DNA of 36,304 nt from an uncultured Parvularculaceae bacterium (GCA_913055785.1 CAJXLJ010000028.1:1-36304), one strand, 5' to 3'; positions 1 through 8,406 are shown, counted from the first letter of the stretch. Program-made: numbers and translations. Notes: a model not told the origin generated them from the letters alone.

Positions 1-587
1 TTTCGCTCCTTGCGACCACGCCGTTTCATTGTCATCAAATGTGTGGGCTGACCGTAGAAATAGGACCACAAGAACATGTTTGCTCGGGGGTGCCCGCCAG
101 GGCTGTCGCGCATGTCGATTATGATGGCCTCGGAATCGGCAATGTTTGCCATAGCTTCTACAATTGACGCCTCTGTCTCCGGAAACGGCGTCAAAACCGT
201 GAGTTTGAAATACCCGACTTTATCATCCAGCATTCTGGATTCCGCTTTATCAGGCGGGGGCGGTTTGAAACTATTCGTTTCTTGATCAGCGCTTTGATGT
301 TTGAAGTGAAATACTAAGTGCTTGTCATTAGATATGGCTTGGAGATCTTCGGTAAGTCGCTGAGCTAACAGCTCAGGATCGTCAATAGCCAAATACTTCG
401 TTATATTATCATTGAGATAAGCGTAGATCTCAGCGCCTATATCTTTAAAGACGTATTCTTTTTTCAAATCCTTGGCCGCAGCTTTAACAACTTCCTCCTG
501 CCACTCCTTGGCGTAAGCCGCGTTTGCTTGAAGAGCTAGACAAGCAACTAGTAAGGGTATTGCGCAGAGTTTTCGTAAGAATGCCAT
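1..587 (-). CDS. S41 family peptidase, N-terminal part (runs off the left edge)
   Basis: An open frame runs from ATG at 587 to the window edge with no stop (about 195 codons). The first 26 residues form a signal peptide: Arg-Lys, a hydrophobic core, then an AYA/K cleavage site. An LVAC lipobox ending at Cys16 makes a lipoprotein an alternative. Residues about 45-92 are helical and resemble the N-terminal helper domain of the IRBP-like S41 peptidases. They are followed by GYFKL and by the S41 core motif IIIDMRDSPGG with a SYFYGQPTHL strand, as in C-terminal processing proteases. The catalytic Ser-Lys part lies beyond the window. Expected role: exported serine protease acting in the periplasm or at the surface. 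Base composition is visibly more AT-rich than the neighbours, which may signal transfer. The ribosome-binding site is weak (AAAGATGAG). Family call is good; substrate unknown. Confidence 0.75.
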   Translation of the reverse strand, partial: MAFLRKLCAIPLLVACLALQANAAYAKEWQEEVVKAAAKDLKKEYVFKDIGAEIYAYLNDNITKYLAIDDPELLAQRLTEDLQAISNDKHLVFHFKHQSADQETNSFKPPPPDKAESRMLDDKVGYFKLTVLTPFPETEASIVEAMANIADSEAIIIDMRDSPGGHPRANMFLWSYFYGQPTHLMTMKRRGRKER

Positions 588-861
588 TTTTGTCTCATCT
601 TTAATATGCAGAAATATTACTATTACGCATAATTATTTACTATGAAAGAAGTGATTCAGAACAACATTTCAATATATTGAGAATTTCTCAATTTCTTTTA
701 GGCGGTCGTGCCGGGAACGCCCATCGTCTTATTGGCGGGCATTCCGGCTCTTTCGTGACCTCTAACGCGGCCTCCGGAAGTTCAAATGGCCGCGAATAGA
801 TATTTTGGGCATACAAGTCACAGCGCGGCGATTTTCACAGAATGCGCTTCGGCTGAGTAGT
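588..861. other. Intergenic region with AT-rich promoter zone and one imperfect hairpin
   Basis: This 274-bp gap separates the stop of the nitroreductase-like gene from the start of the S41 peptidase gene, both on the minus strand. Positions about 590-700 are strongly AT-rich and probably carry the S41 promoter, but I could not settle on one -10/-35 pair. An imperfect GC hairpin lies at 710-748 (GCCGGGAACGCCC against GCGGGCATTCCGGC). It could end the upstream operon, but no T-run follows it on the minus strand. No gene is supported here. Confidence 0.4.
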
Positions 862-2010
862 CTAAATCGGGATAAGCTTGGATATCAGCGCTTCGCGCGG
901 CGCGGGCGGGGTTTTTCGCGTTGCATAACCGAGCCGCGACAGCATTTGCACGGTTTCGCCCTCTTTGGCGCCCAATAATTCATGGGCGCGGGCGTAGTGT
1001 TCCGCCATTTCGGGAAATTCCTGCAGCGCCTGGCTTAAGGGGTGAAAACCCAGACCGTGCGTTGCGGCGGCGAGCTGCATTCGCACCCAGGCGCGGCCGC
1101 TCTCGAGCTGATCGATGCGCGTGTTCGACGCGGTTTTGATCCACGCATAAGCAGACGCCGTCTCGCAGGCCTTTTCGTAAAACTCAAGGCTCTGTTCGTA
1201 GGCCGTCGATCCTTCTTCGTTCATTTTCTCATGGGTAAGCAGTCCGAGACCGGCGGCGGCATCCATCGGCGCGCCAGCCAAAGACAAGCCATAAGGATTT
1301 GTATTGTTTTCCGTTTTGCCGATGCGCGTGACGTTGATGCTTTCCTCGCGGGTCCGTTTGAGCGCCCACTCGGTACGCCAGGCAGCGATGGTCAGCGCGC
1401 GTAAATCCTCCACCATGGCGGGCTTAGCGACAAAACCGGCGGCGACGGCCGAATTGGCGGTCTGAACGACTGCGCTGAGATCATCGGCGGAAGGTATTTT
1501 ACTGGTATCGAACGGCGCCCTGTTCGTGCGCCGCAACAGAACCTGACCGAAAAGCGGATCGCGTTCGACCGCGTCAGTCTGAACGAGCGTTACCTTTGCA
1601 ATCGGGCGATCGTCGAGCGCTGGATGGGATTGCCCCTCAGGGAAAGGCGTAATCTCTGCGAGAAAGCCCCTTTCCGCCGCCGCTTGTCGCAGGAGCTCAA
1701 GAAAGGCGCCGAAGCCGATGGTGATCTGTCTGTTCGGCGGATCGGTTTCCGGCAGCAGCCGGTCATGGTCGCAGAACACCGTCAGCGCATTCTCGCCATC
1801 AAGGCGGATGCGCCAGGGCTGCATATTGTGCGGGTTGGGCGCCAGGATCGCATAGGCGAGAACATCAAGTCGCGGATCGCCGAAGCCCGCCGCCGCCTCG
1901 CGCCACGGCGCGCGCGCCGCCTTCGGGTCCCGCGTCGCCGCCCATGTTACGCCCGCGACGGTGACGGCGGCTGAACCTGTTAATAGCAGCATGCGGCGTG
2001 AGACGGACAT
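862..2010 (-). CDS. Tat-exported Acg/nitroreductase-like flavoprotein
   Basis: 382 aa. It begins with a twin-arginine signal (SRRMLLL followed by a hydrophobic stretch ending near AATRD), so it is probably exported folded. The body matches the Acg-type branch of the nitroreductase fold. APNPHNMQPWR near residue 60 is the typical FMN-phosphate-contact segment, and LLRRTNRAPFD near 155-165 and the late GLGFHPLSQALQEFPEM segment also fit. Members of this branch are thought to bind FMN; many have no known substrate. The gene starts with a strong GGGGAGG site and lies 20 nt after the P450 stop, so it is probably the last gene of an operon with the P450 and the aldehyde dehydrogenase. A role in handling oxidation products or redox by-products would be inference only. 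Confidence 0.75.
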   Translation of the reverse strand: MSVSRRMLLLTGSAAVTVAGVTWAATRDPKAARAPWREAAAGFGDPRLDVLAYAILAPNPHNMQPWRIRLDGENALTVFCDHDRLLPETDPPNRQITIGFGAFLELLRQAAAERGFLAEITPFPEGQSHPALDDRPIAKVTLVQTDAVERDPLFGQVLLRRTNRAPFDTSKIPSADDLSAVVQTANSAVAAGFVAKPAMVEDLRALTIAAWRTEWALKRTREESINVTRIGKTENNTNPYGLSLAGAPMDAAAGLGLLTHEKMNEEGSTAYEQSLEFYEKACETASAYAWIKTASNTRIDQLESGRAWVRMQLAAATHGLGFHPLSQALQEFPEMAEHYARAHELLGAKEGETVQMLSRLGYATRKTPPAPREALISKLIPI

Positions 2011-2030
2011 TCAGGCCTCCCCAGCGAAAT

Positions 2031-3266
2031 CTATGAGACGATACGCACCGGCATTTTGTGAAATCCGTGAATGAAGTTTGACTTGATGCGTTCCGGCGTT
2101 CCCGCGATTTCGATGCGGCGCCAGCGTTCCAGAACCGCCTCAAGCAGGATTTTCAATTGCAGTTCCGCCAGCCGCCTTCCCATGCAGCGATGGATGCCCA
2201 TGCCGAAAGAAAGATGCCGCCGCGCGTTTTCCCGGTCGATGCGGAAGGCCTCGGCGTTATCGAAGACAGCCTCGTCGCGATTGCCGGAAATATACCACAT
2301 GACGACCTTGTCGCCCTTTTTGATTTCGCGGCCGCTGATTACGGCGTCGGCGACGGCGGTCCGGCGCATATGGGAAATCGGCGTCTGCCAGCGGATGATT
2401 TCGCTGACGGAGTTTTCAATAAGCGACGGGTCCTGTCTGAGCTTTTCGAGCTGGTCCGGGAACCGGTGAAACAGATCGACCATAGCCGACATGGAATTCC
2501 GGGTCGTGTCGTTGCCGCCGACAATCAGCACGAGCACATTACCCAGAAAGTTCATTGGCTGCATGCCCGAAGTCGACTGGTTTTGCGCCAGCATCGAGAC
2601 CAGATCGAGGCCGCCGGTCTTGTCTTTTCGTTCGCGCCAGAGCTTGGTGAAATAAAACAGACATTCCTTGATTTCCCGGCGCCGTTCGGCTTCGTCGGCG
2701 ATTATGCCGAGACCAGGCTCGGTTGTGGATACGTCTGACCAGCGGGCGAGACGCCGCCGGTCTTCGAGAGGAAAGTCGAAAAGCGTCGCCAGCATTTGCG
2801 TCGTCAACTCGATGGATACCGCCTGCGCCCAGTCGAAAGTCTCATTGACAGGCAGGTTGTCGAGCACGCTGGCCGTGCGCTCGCGAATGATCTTTTCGAA
2901 ATGCTCGAGATTGGGCCGCGCGACAATTCCTGAAACCGCATTGCGGTGAACGCTGTGGCTCGGCGGGTCCATCGTGATCATGCCCTCAAGCACATAAGGG
3001 CCCATATGAAACGCGAATGCGTCATGGATGATGATGCCGCCATGTTCGCTCGCTGAGGAAAAGGCCTGATGATTGGTGTCGACGGCGAGGATGTCCTCAT
3101 AGCGCGTGACGGACCAATAGGGGCCGTAAGCACTGTCCGGACAGTAATGCACAGGCTCTTCCCGGCGCAGGCGCTCGAAAAGCGGCAGGAAACCGTCGTC
3201 TTCCCAGAACCCGGGGTCGGCGATATTCAGGCGGGCCAGGTCAAGATTCTGGGCGGTGTTGGCCAT
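2031..3266 (-). CDS. Cytochrome P450, CYP153 family (alkane/fatty-acid terminal hydroxylase type)
   Basis: 411 aa, the usual length for a soluble bacterial P450. Seen in order: PVHYC and FGPYWSV-like segment at about 38-53 (here YGPYWSV), I-helix VGGNDTTRNSM at 249-259 (oxygen activation), K-helix EIIR at 289-292, and the haem loop FGMGIHRCMGRRLAELQ with cysteine ligand Cys361. The PVHYC, GPYWSV, TRNSM, EIIRWQTPISHMRRTA and VVMWYISGNRD segments agree closely with what I recall of CYP153A alkane hydroxylases. These insert oxygen at the terminal carbon of medium-chain alkanes or fatty acids. No ferredoxin or ferredoxin reductase lies beside it, so electrons must come from partners elsewhere. 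An aldehyde dehydrogenase lies 74 bp upstream on the same strand, which suits stepwise oxidation of an alkyl end. The exact substrate is not visible from sequence. Confidence 0.9.
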   Translation of the reverse strand: MANTAQNLDLARLNIADPGFWEDDGFLPLFERLRREEPVHYCPDSAYGPYWSVTRYEDILAVDTNHQAFSSASEHGGIIIHDAFAFHMGPYVLEGMITMDPPSHSVHRNAVSGIVARPNLEHFEKIIRERTASVLDNLPVNETFDWAQAVSIELTTQMLATLFDFPLEDRRRLARWSDVSTTEPGLGIIADEAERRREIKECLFYFTKLWRERKDKTGGLDLVSMLAQNQSTSGMQPMNFLGNVLVLIVGGNDTTRNSMSAMVDLFHRFPDQLEKLRQDPSLIENSVSEIIRWQTPISHMRRTAVADAVISGREIKKGDKVVMWYISGNRDEAVFDNAEAFRIDRENARRHLSFGMGIHRCMGRRLAELQLKILLEAVLERWRRIEIAGTPERIKSNFIHGFHKMPVRIVS

Positions 3267-3340
3267 AGGGCGCTCTTTTCAACGGAACCACTGAGGCCCG
3301 GTTGTCGGTTCTATCGCTTGTTCTGTAAAGAGGCCGCGCC

Positions 3341-4768
3341 CTATTTCGCCGGCCGCAGCACCGCCTTTGTCTCGAGAAATTCTTCGAGCCCGAGCACTCC
3401 CCATTCACGGCCATTGCCCGACATTTTGTAACCACCGAACGGCGCCATGAAATTCACGCCCGCGCCGTTGAGGTGAACGCTACCGGCGCGCAGGCGACGG
3501 GCGACCTTAAGCGCATGCGCTTCGTCGCCGCTAGATACATATGCTGCAAGGCCGTAGGGCGTGTCGTTGGCGATAGCGACCGCGTCGTCTTCATCCTTGT
3601 AGGGAAGGATTGAAAGCACAGGACCGAATATCTCTTCACGGGCGATGGTCATGTTGTTTCGAACATTAGCGAATATGGTCGGTTTCACGTAATAACCTTG
3701 TTCCAGCCCTTCAGGTTTTCCTGGGCCGCCAGCGATAATCTCGGCGCCTTCCTCAACGCCTTTCTCAATCAGCCCCTGTATCTTGTTCCACTGCAGTTCG
3801 CTGACGACAGGACCGATGCCGGTTGCTTCGTCTGATGGATTGCCGGGCCTGACCTTCTCTACGGCCGCTTTGGCGATTGCGATCGCTTCTTCCATGCGTG
3901 CTTCCGGGACCAGCATGCGCGTCGGCGCATTGCAGGACTGCCCGGAATTGCCCATGCAGGCGATAACGCCGCCGGCGACCGCCTTCTGGAAGTTGGCGTC
4001 GTCGAGAATGATATTCGCGGATTTTCCGCCGAGTTCCTGTGCGACGCGTTTGACGGTCGGGGCGGCGTTTTTTGCGACCTCGACGCCTGCGCGTGTCGAC
4101 CCGGTGAAGGACACCATATCGATTTCAGGATGCGATGAAAGCGCCGCGCCGACATCAGGGCCGGTTCCATTGACGAGATTGAACACGCCTTTGGGAACGC
4201 CGGCGGCGTCCATGATTTCAGAGAAAATGTAAGCTGAAATCGGCGCCACTTCCGAAGGTTTGAGCACCATCGTGCACCCCGCGGCAAGGGCGGGCGCGAC
4301 CTTGCAGGAGATCTGGTTGATCGGCCAATTCCAGGGCGTGATCAGGCCGACGACCCCTACCGGCTCGCGCAGAATGTTATAGCTCTCGTGCACGCCCTCG
4401 AATGGAAAATCCTTCAGGATTGCGATCATTCCCTGAAAGTGGCCGAGACCGGTCGCCGCCTGCGCCTGCTGGGCGAGTTTTGTAGGTGCGCCCATTTCTT
4501 CGGTGATCGCAGCCGCGAGATCGGCGTAACGCGCCTGATAGGCCTCGACGATGTTCTGCAGGAGCTCCAGCCGTTCTTCCCGGCTTGTGGCGGCGTAACT
4601 GTCGAAGGCGGCGCGGGCGGCGCGCGTTGCGGCGTCTACATCTTCCGCATTTCCAAGTGAAATTGTCGCGCAGGGCGCTTCGGTCGCCGGGTTGATCACC
4701 TCGAGCGTCTTTCGGCCTTGAGGCTCAACCCATTCGCCATTGACGTAGAATTTGGTGAGATCGCGCAT
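3341..4768 (-). CDS. NAD(P)-dependent aldehyde dehydrogenase
   Basis: 475 aa, standard ALDH length. Catalytic landmarks are all present: PWNWP with Asn147, coenzyme-binding Lys170 in VLKPSE, the Rossmann FTGST at 221-225, general base Glu245 in QELGGKS, nucleophile Cys279 in GQSCNAPTR, and EEIFGPVLS near 388-396. The substrate-side sequence does not pin down a subfamily. The gene precedes the CYP153-type P450 on the same strand, so oxidation of an alkyl or fatty aldehyde to the acid is the natural guess. The start is secure: GAAGGAGG lies 6 nt before the ATG. It is likely the first gene of a three-gene operon, since the regulator gene upstream has a strong hairpin after its stop. Confidence 0.88.
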   Translation of the reverse strand: MRDLTKFYVNGEWVEPQGRKTLEVINPATEAPCATISLGNAEDVDAATRAARAAFDSYAATSREERLELLQNIVEAYQARYADLAAAITEEMGAPTKLAQQAQAATGLGHFQGMIAILKDFPFEGVHESYNILREPVGVVGLITPWNWPINQISCKVAPALAAGCTMVLKPSEVAPISAYIFSEIMDAAGVPKGVFNLVNGTGPDVGAALSSHPEIDMVSFTGSTRAGVEVAKNAAPTVKRVAQELGGKSANIILDDANFQKAVAGGVIACMGNSGQSCNAPTRMLVPEARMEEAIAIAKAAVEKVRPGNPSDEATGIGPVVSELQWNKIQGLIEKGVEEGAEIIAGGPGKPEGLEQGYYVKPTIFANVRNNMTIAREEIFGPVLSILPYKDEDDAVAIANDTPYGLAAYVSSGDEAHALKVARRLRAGSVHLNGAGVNFMAPFGGYKMSGNGREWGVLGLEEFLETKAVLRPAK

Positions 4769-4848
4769 GAATGGCCTCCTTCGGGGTGAACGTCGGCCCT
4801 TTCGTAACGTATTTTCGCGCAGTTAGACAGGTGCAGGCGCATATGCGA

Positions 4849-4874
4849 AACGCCCGGCGCGAGGGCCGGGCGTT
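4849..4874 (-). terminator. Strong hairpin downstream of the response-regulator gene
   Basis: Perfect 10-bp inverted repeat AACGCCCGGC / GCCGGGCGTT with a 6-nt loop, starting 28 bp after the regulator stop on the minus strand. A short palindrome, CGCATATGCG, follows at 4838-4847. There is no clean T-run after the stem on the minus strand (TTTTTT precedes it instead), so this is either a weak intrinsic terminator or a 3'-end stabilising hairpin. Confidence 0.5.
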
Positions 4875-4902
4875 CAAAAAATCAATGTGTATTGTCTTGA
4901 GG

Positions 4903-6381
4903 TTAGCCTGCGCGACGCACTTCAAGATCGTGTTCGCGCAGTTTGCGGTAGAGGGTTGAACGACCCATGCCAAGTCGGCGGGCGACTTCAGACATTTTGC
5001 CTTCATATGTCTCGATCGCCAGGGAGATAAGGTCTTTTTCGATTTCCTGCAGACTGCGCAGATGGCCTTCGCGATCGAAAACGGCGACCGCTTCATGGTG
5101 GTCGGCGGATGCGTCCGCAGGCGCGCCAGTTTCCGGCTCGAAGGCAGGCGGCAGGTCGCCGCCGACCAACGGTGGCCCGGAAACGATGCCGGCCTTGGCG
5201 AATTCGTCGCGGAGGAGCGGGAAGTCTTCGGCCGAGAGATAGGCGTCCTCAGCAAGAACGACGGCGCGGAAGATCGTGTTTTCAAGCTGGCGGACATTGC
5301 CTGGCCAGGCCTGGGCGACGAGTACTTCGAGCACTTCGTGGCGAACCCCGCGCACATCGCGGCGTTCCTCTGCGTTGTAACGACCAATGAAGTGATCGAT
5401 CAGCGCGGGAATATCCTCAGCGCGTTCGCGAAGCGGCGGTACGTCGATCGGGAACACGTTAAGGCGATAGAACAGATCTTCGCGGAACGCTCCTTTTTTC
5501 ACTTCTTCAGCAAGGTTCCGGTTGGTTGCGGAAATCACCCGAACATCCACCTTGACCGGACGCTTGGCGCCGATCGGGTCGACTTCGCCTTCCTGCAGGA
5601 CGCGGAGCAGCTTGACCTGCATGTCAGGCGGCAATTCGCCGACTTCATCGAGGAAAATCGTGCCGCCGTCCGCTTCCTGAAACTTGCCGACATGCTTGGC
5701 GCTTGCGCCGGTGAAAGACCCTTTTTCATGGCCGAAGAGAATGCTCTCAACCAGGTTTTCCGGAATGGCGCCGCAGTTCACCGTAATAAAAGGAAGCCGT
5801 GAGCGTTCAGAGGAGCCTTGTATCGCGCGAGCGATCATTTCCTTGCCGGTGCCGGACTCGCCGGAGATCAAAATCGGGATGTTTGAGGCGGCGGCGCGCT
5901 CGCCGAGTTTCATGACATGGCGCAGCGCCGTGCTCTCGCCAACGAGATCGCCGAAGCCCATAGCGCCTTCATGCTTGCGCTTGAGGCGCGAGACTTCGCC
6001 CTTGAGGGTGGTGAGGTTGAGGGCGTTGTTGATCGAAACGATCACCCGTTCCGGCGAAGCGGGCTTGACGAAAAAGTCCGCAGCGCCGCTTTGCATCGCC
6101 TCGACGACGGTGTCGATACCGCCTTGCGCTGTAAGCACGATCACCGGGAGTTCGTCGCGGAAACTTTTTGCACGCTTGAGCGTTTCCATGCCGCCGAGGC
6201 CAGGCATCCGCAAATCAAGCATAATGAGGCCGATATCGTGACCTTGCTGGCTGCGCAGGAGATCAAGCGCGCTTTCGCCGCTGTCGGCCTGCAGCACCGG
6301 ATAACCGGCTTTTTCGCAAACGGCGCGCATCAGCCGGCGCTGCGTAGGGTCGTCGTCGACGATTAGTACGGTCTTCACCAT
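4903..6381 (-). CDS. Sigma-54-dependent response regulator, NtrC class (TacA-like)
   Basis: 492 aa with three domains. Receiver, residues 4-120: acidic pocket DDD at 9-11, phosphoacceptor Asp56 in MLDLRMP, and Lys106 in FVKPAS. Sigma-54 AAA+ ATPase, about 143-375: Walker A GESGTGKE at 174-181, GSFTGA at 221-226 (a Ser variant of the sigma-54-contacting GAFTGA loop), and Walker B TIFLDE at 241-246. A Fis-type helix-turn-helix lies at about 452-485, after an acidic Ala/Pro linker. It would activate sigma-54 promoters when phosphorylated. The start VKTVLIVDDDPTQRRL resembles my memory of Caulobacter TacA, which is controlled by CtrA and phosphorylated by a distant phosphorelay. The absence of a neighbouring kinase and the two CtrA-like boxes about 130-165 bp upstream both fit. 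The TacA assignment is inference. Confidence 0.85.
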   Translation of the reverse strand: MVKTVLIVDDDPTQRRLMRAVCEKAGYPVLQADSGESALDLLRSQQGHDIGLIMLDLRMPGLGGMETLKRAKSFRDELPVIVLTAQGGIDTVVEAMQSGAADFFVKPASPERVIVSINNALNLTTLKGEVSRLKRKHEGAMGFGDLVGESTALRHVMKLGERAAASNIPILISGESGTGKEMIARAIQGSSERSRLPFITVNCGAIPENLVESILFGHEKGSFTGASAKHVGKFQEADGGTIFLDEVGELPPDMQVKLLRVLQEGEVDPIGAKRPVKVDVRVISATNRNLAEEVKKGAFREDLFYRLNVFPIDVPPLRERAEDIPALIDHFIGRYNAEERRDVRGVRHEVLEVLVAQAWPGNVRQLENTIFRAVVLAEDAYLSAEDFPLLRDEFAKAGIVSGPPLVGGDLPPAFEPETGAPADASADHHEAVAVFDREGHLRSLQEIEKDLISLAIETYEGKMSEVARRLGMGRSTLYRKLREHDLEVRRAG

Positions 6382-6510
6382 GTCGGGCAGGTCCTGTTGT
6401 TAATAACGCGTTGTTTGGGAGACTGCGTGATCTGGGTAAAGATCGGTTTAAACCCGTGTCATTCCGAAACGGTTTTCTCGCACAATTTCGCGGCTGCGAG
6501 TGCGATCAGA

Positions 6511-6545
6511 TTAATGATTAGTTTACGGATTAACGGTGCGTTTAC
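6511..6545 (+). promoter_or_regulatory. Two tandem CtrA-like boxes (TTAA-N7-TTTAC)
   Basis: Two copies of TTAA-N7-TTTAC occur at 6511-6526 and 6530-6545, each one base away from the Caulobacter CtrA consensus TTAA-N7-TTAAC. Both also share the G before TTTAC. Their starts are 19 bp apart, close to two helical turns. They lie between the divergent TacA-like regulator (start 6381, minus) and the sulfotransferase-like gene (start 6648, plus), so either or both promoters could be controlled. Binding is inferred. Confidence 0.5.
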
Positions 6546-6647
6546 TTTAATGCATGGGAATCCGCCCCGCCGTTATGTATGCCGGATGCTGGGTATAATT
6601 GGTTGACGAGGCGATGCTTTAGCGTATGTGTTCCTGAAAAAGCGGAG

Positions 6648-7364
6648 ATGAAGAGGGGCGGCGTGAGAGCGGCTGTTGTTTACACGATGGGGAAGGTCGG
6701 GTCCGATGCGATGGCGCGCGCGCTCGAAAAAACCAATATCGCGACTTTTCACCTACACACGCTCGCCCGCAGGCAAGTCATTGGCCGGGTGGCGAAATTC
6801 ACGGAAAACGGCCGCTTGCCGCCGGCGCACCTTACAGCCTCACTGCTGTTTCTACGCCGCAAACCGCTGGACCCTGTATTCATTTCATCGGTGCGGGACC
6901 CGGTCGCGAGAAACCTGTCGGCGTTCTTTCAAAATCGCGATGCTCTTGAGTTTGACGAGACGGCTGAGGTTGATGAGGTCTGCGCGCGTTTCATCGATCA
7001 ATACCCTCATGATTTGCCGCTCGATTGGTTCGACCGCGAATTCGGAAAACATGCAGGCGTGGATGTCTACTCGAAAGCCTTCGATCACAAGCGGCTGTTT
7101 GTCCGCGGCGATGACTGGATCGTTTTCCGCGCTGATTGTCCCGACGCCCTGAAGAGTCGTGAGCTCACAGCGCTGGTCGGCGTGAAAGTCGCGGTGAAGC
7201 GAGGAAACGAAACCGGCGACAAGGCAGAAGGCGCGCTCTATCGGAAAACAAGAGACAACTTGAAGCTTCCGGCAGAATTGCTGGACAGAATGTATGACTC
7301 GCGTTTCGCGCGGCATTTCTGGACCGATGAAGAACGCGCCGCCATGCGGGCGCGCTGGTCGTGA
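6648..7364 (+). CDS. Sulfotransferase-like / NKWYS-type putative capsular polysaccharide protein
   Basis: About 238 aa. The N-terminal strand-loop VYTMGKVGSDAM (residues 11-22) looks like a 5'-phosphosulfate-binding loop. FISSVRDPVARNLSAFF (about 78-94) looks like the 3'-phosphate-binding segment of PAPS-dependent sulfotransferases. The LDWFDREF segment at 125-132 recalls the small family labelled putative capsular polysaccharide synthesis proteins. The likely role is modification of a surface glycan or small molecule with sulfate. The acceptor is unknown and no other glycan gene is nearby. Start choice: the frame is open from 6579, but homology begins after ATG 6648; GTG 6663 has a better ribosome-binding site (AGAGGGG) and is an equal candidate. 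It is divergent from the response-regulator gene, with two CtrA-like boxes between them. Confidence 0.65.
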   Translation: MKRGGVRAAVVYTMGKVGSDAMARALEKTNIATFHLHTLARRQVIGRVAKFTENGRLPPAHLTASLLFLRRKPLDPVFISSVRDPVARNLSAFFQNRDALEFDETAEVDEVCARFIDQYPHDLPLDWFDREFGKHAGVDVYSKAFDHKRLFVRGDDWIVFRADCPDALKSRELTALVGVKVAVKRGNETGDKAEGALYRKTRDNLKLPAELLDRMYDSRFARHFWTDEERAAMRARWS

Positions 7365-7431
7365 CGCCCCGGCGCCTGACCGGCTAGGCGTACTTCGAAA
7401 TATCGTCTATCCGGAGACCGGAGGCCCTTTC

Positions 7432-8406
7432 ATGAATGAAAAGCGCGAAGACCTCATTCGGCCGCTCGCCGCGCTTGGCGGGGCGACACCGCCGGCTCCC
7501 GAATGGTTCGAAAGAGCGATTGAGACACCCTCCGAGGAGGGCGAAGTCGAGGTGAAGGGCGCTCGTATCGCCTATTCCGCCTGGGGTGAGGTCGGCGCGC
7601 GCGGGCTGCTCTTCGTTCATGGCGGGCGCGCTCACCGTAACTGGTGGCGGCCTTTTGCGCCTTTTTTCGCCGAAACCCGCCGGGTCGCGGCCCTGGATCT
7701 TTCCGGCATGGGCGATTCCGACTGGCGGGATCAATATTCGCTTGATCTGCTGGTCGACGAGATTTTTGCCGTGATCGAGAAGGCTGGACTGGATCGGGGC
7801 GGGCGCCCGGTTATCGTCGGCCACAGCTTCGGCGGCTGGGTGACGCTGGCGGCGGTCGAACGTGAAGGCGACCGGCTCGGCGGCGCGGTTGTCGTCGACA
7901 GCCCCCTTGGCGTGCCCGATCCGGACGAAGGTTACACTGTTGTTCGCGCCGAAAACGATGAAAAACCTGCCGGTCCGCCGTTATTGCGGGTCTATGAGCA
8001 TATCGAGGAGCCAATCGCCCGCTTCCGCTTCCTGCCAAACCAGCCCGCTGAGCACCTTTATCTGGTGGATTATATCGCCCGCGAGGGCCTCCGCCGCGCG
8101 CCGATAGAGGGGGGCGGCGAGGGGTGGACTTGGAAATTCGACCCGTCGAAGGGCAAAAATTTCGATATCCATTTCGAACGAGATTTGCTGCGCGCCGCCC
8201 GATGCCCTCTTGCCTTCATTTATGGGGAAAAATCCTTGTTCGCCCGGGGTGACGCACTGCAACACCTTAGAGACCAGGCGAAGGGGCGCTCGCCCTTCGT
8301 GATGATGCCAGACGCCTACCACCATCTGATGATGGACCAGCCAATCGCCTTTATTTCCACATTGCGGACCCTGCTAAGCTGCTGGCCGGTTCGGGTGGGC
8401 GGTTAG
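7432..8406 (+). CDS. Alpha/beta hydrolase
   Basis: 324 aa. Classical alpha/beta-hydrolase landmarks: oxyanion HGG at 63-65 in LLFVHGGRAHRNWW, LDLSGMGDSDWR near 89-99, nucleophile elbow GHSFGG with Ser132, a late acidic segment FIYGEKSLFARG, and catalytic His in PDAYHHLMMDQP. No signal peptide, so it is probably cytoplasmic. The substrate is not readable; the overall pattern resembles epoxide-hydrolase/esterase-type enzymes. ATG 7432 is chosen because CCGGAGG lies about 7 nt upstream. The gene follows the sulfotransferase-like gene by 67 bp and may be cotranscribed. Confidence 0.82.
   Translation: MNEKREDLIRPLAALGGATPPAPEWFERAIETPSEEGEVEVKGARIAYSAWGEVGARGLLFVHGGRAHRNWWRPFAPFFAETRRVAALDLSGMGDSDWRDQYSLDLLVDEIFAVIEKAGLDRGGRPVIVGHSFGGWVTLAAVEREGDRLGGAVVVDSPLGVPDPDEGYTVVRAENDEKPAGPPLLRVYEHIEEPIARFRFLPNQPAEHLYLVDYIAREGLRRAPIEGGGEGWTWKFDPSKGKNFDIHFERDLLRAARCPLAFIYGEKSLFARGDALQHLRDQAKGRSPFVMMPDAYHHLMMDQPIAFISTLRTLLSCWPVRVGG

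Noticed and set aside
677-691. Palindrome TTGAGA-ATT-TCTCAA upstream of the S41 peptidase gene as an operator
   Set aside because: Six-base arms in AT-rich sequence arise easily by chance and it does not match a known operator such as the alphaproteobacterial LexA site.
6885-7316. Long antisense frame inside the sulfotransferase-like gene
   Set aside because: It mirrors the sense gene; GC-rich codon use opens such frames, and no family motif or ribosome-binding site is present. The same applies to the many other antisense frames, for example 9081-10115, 12256-12930 and 24534-25358.
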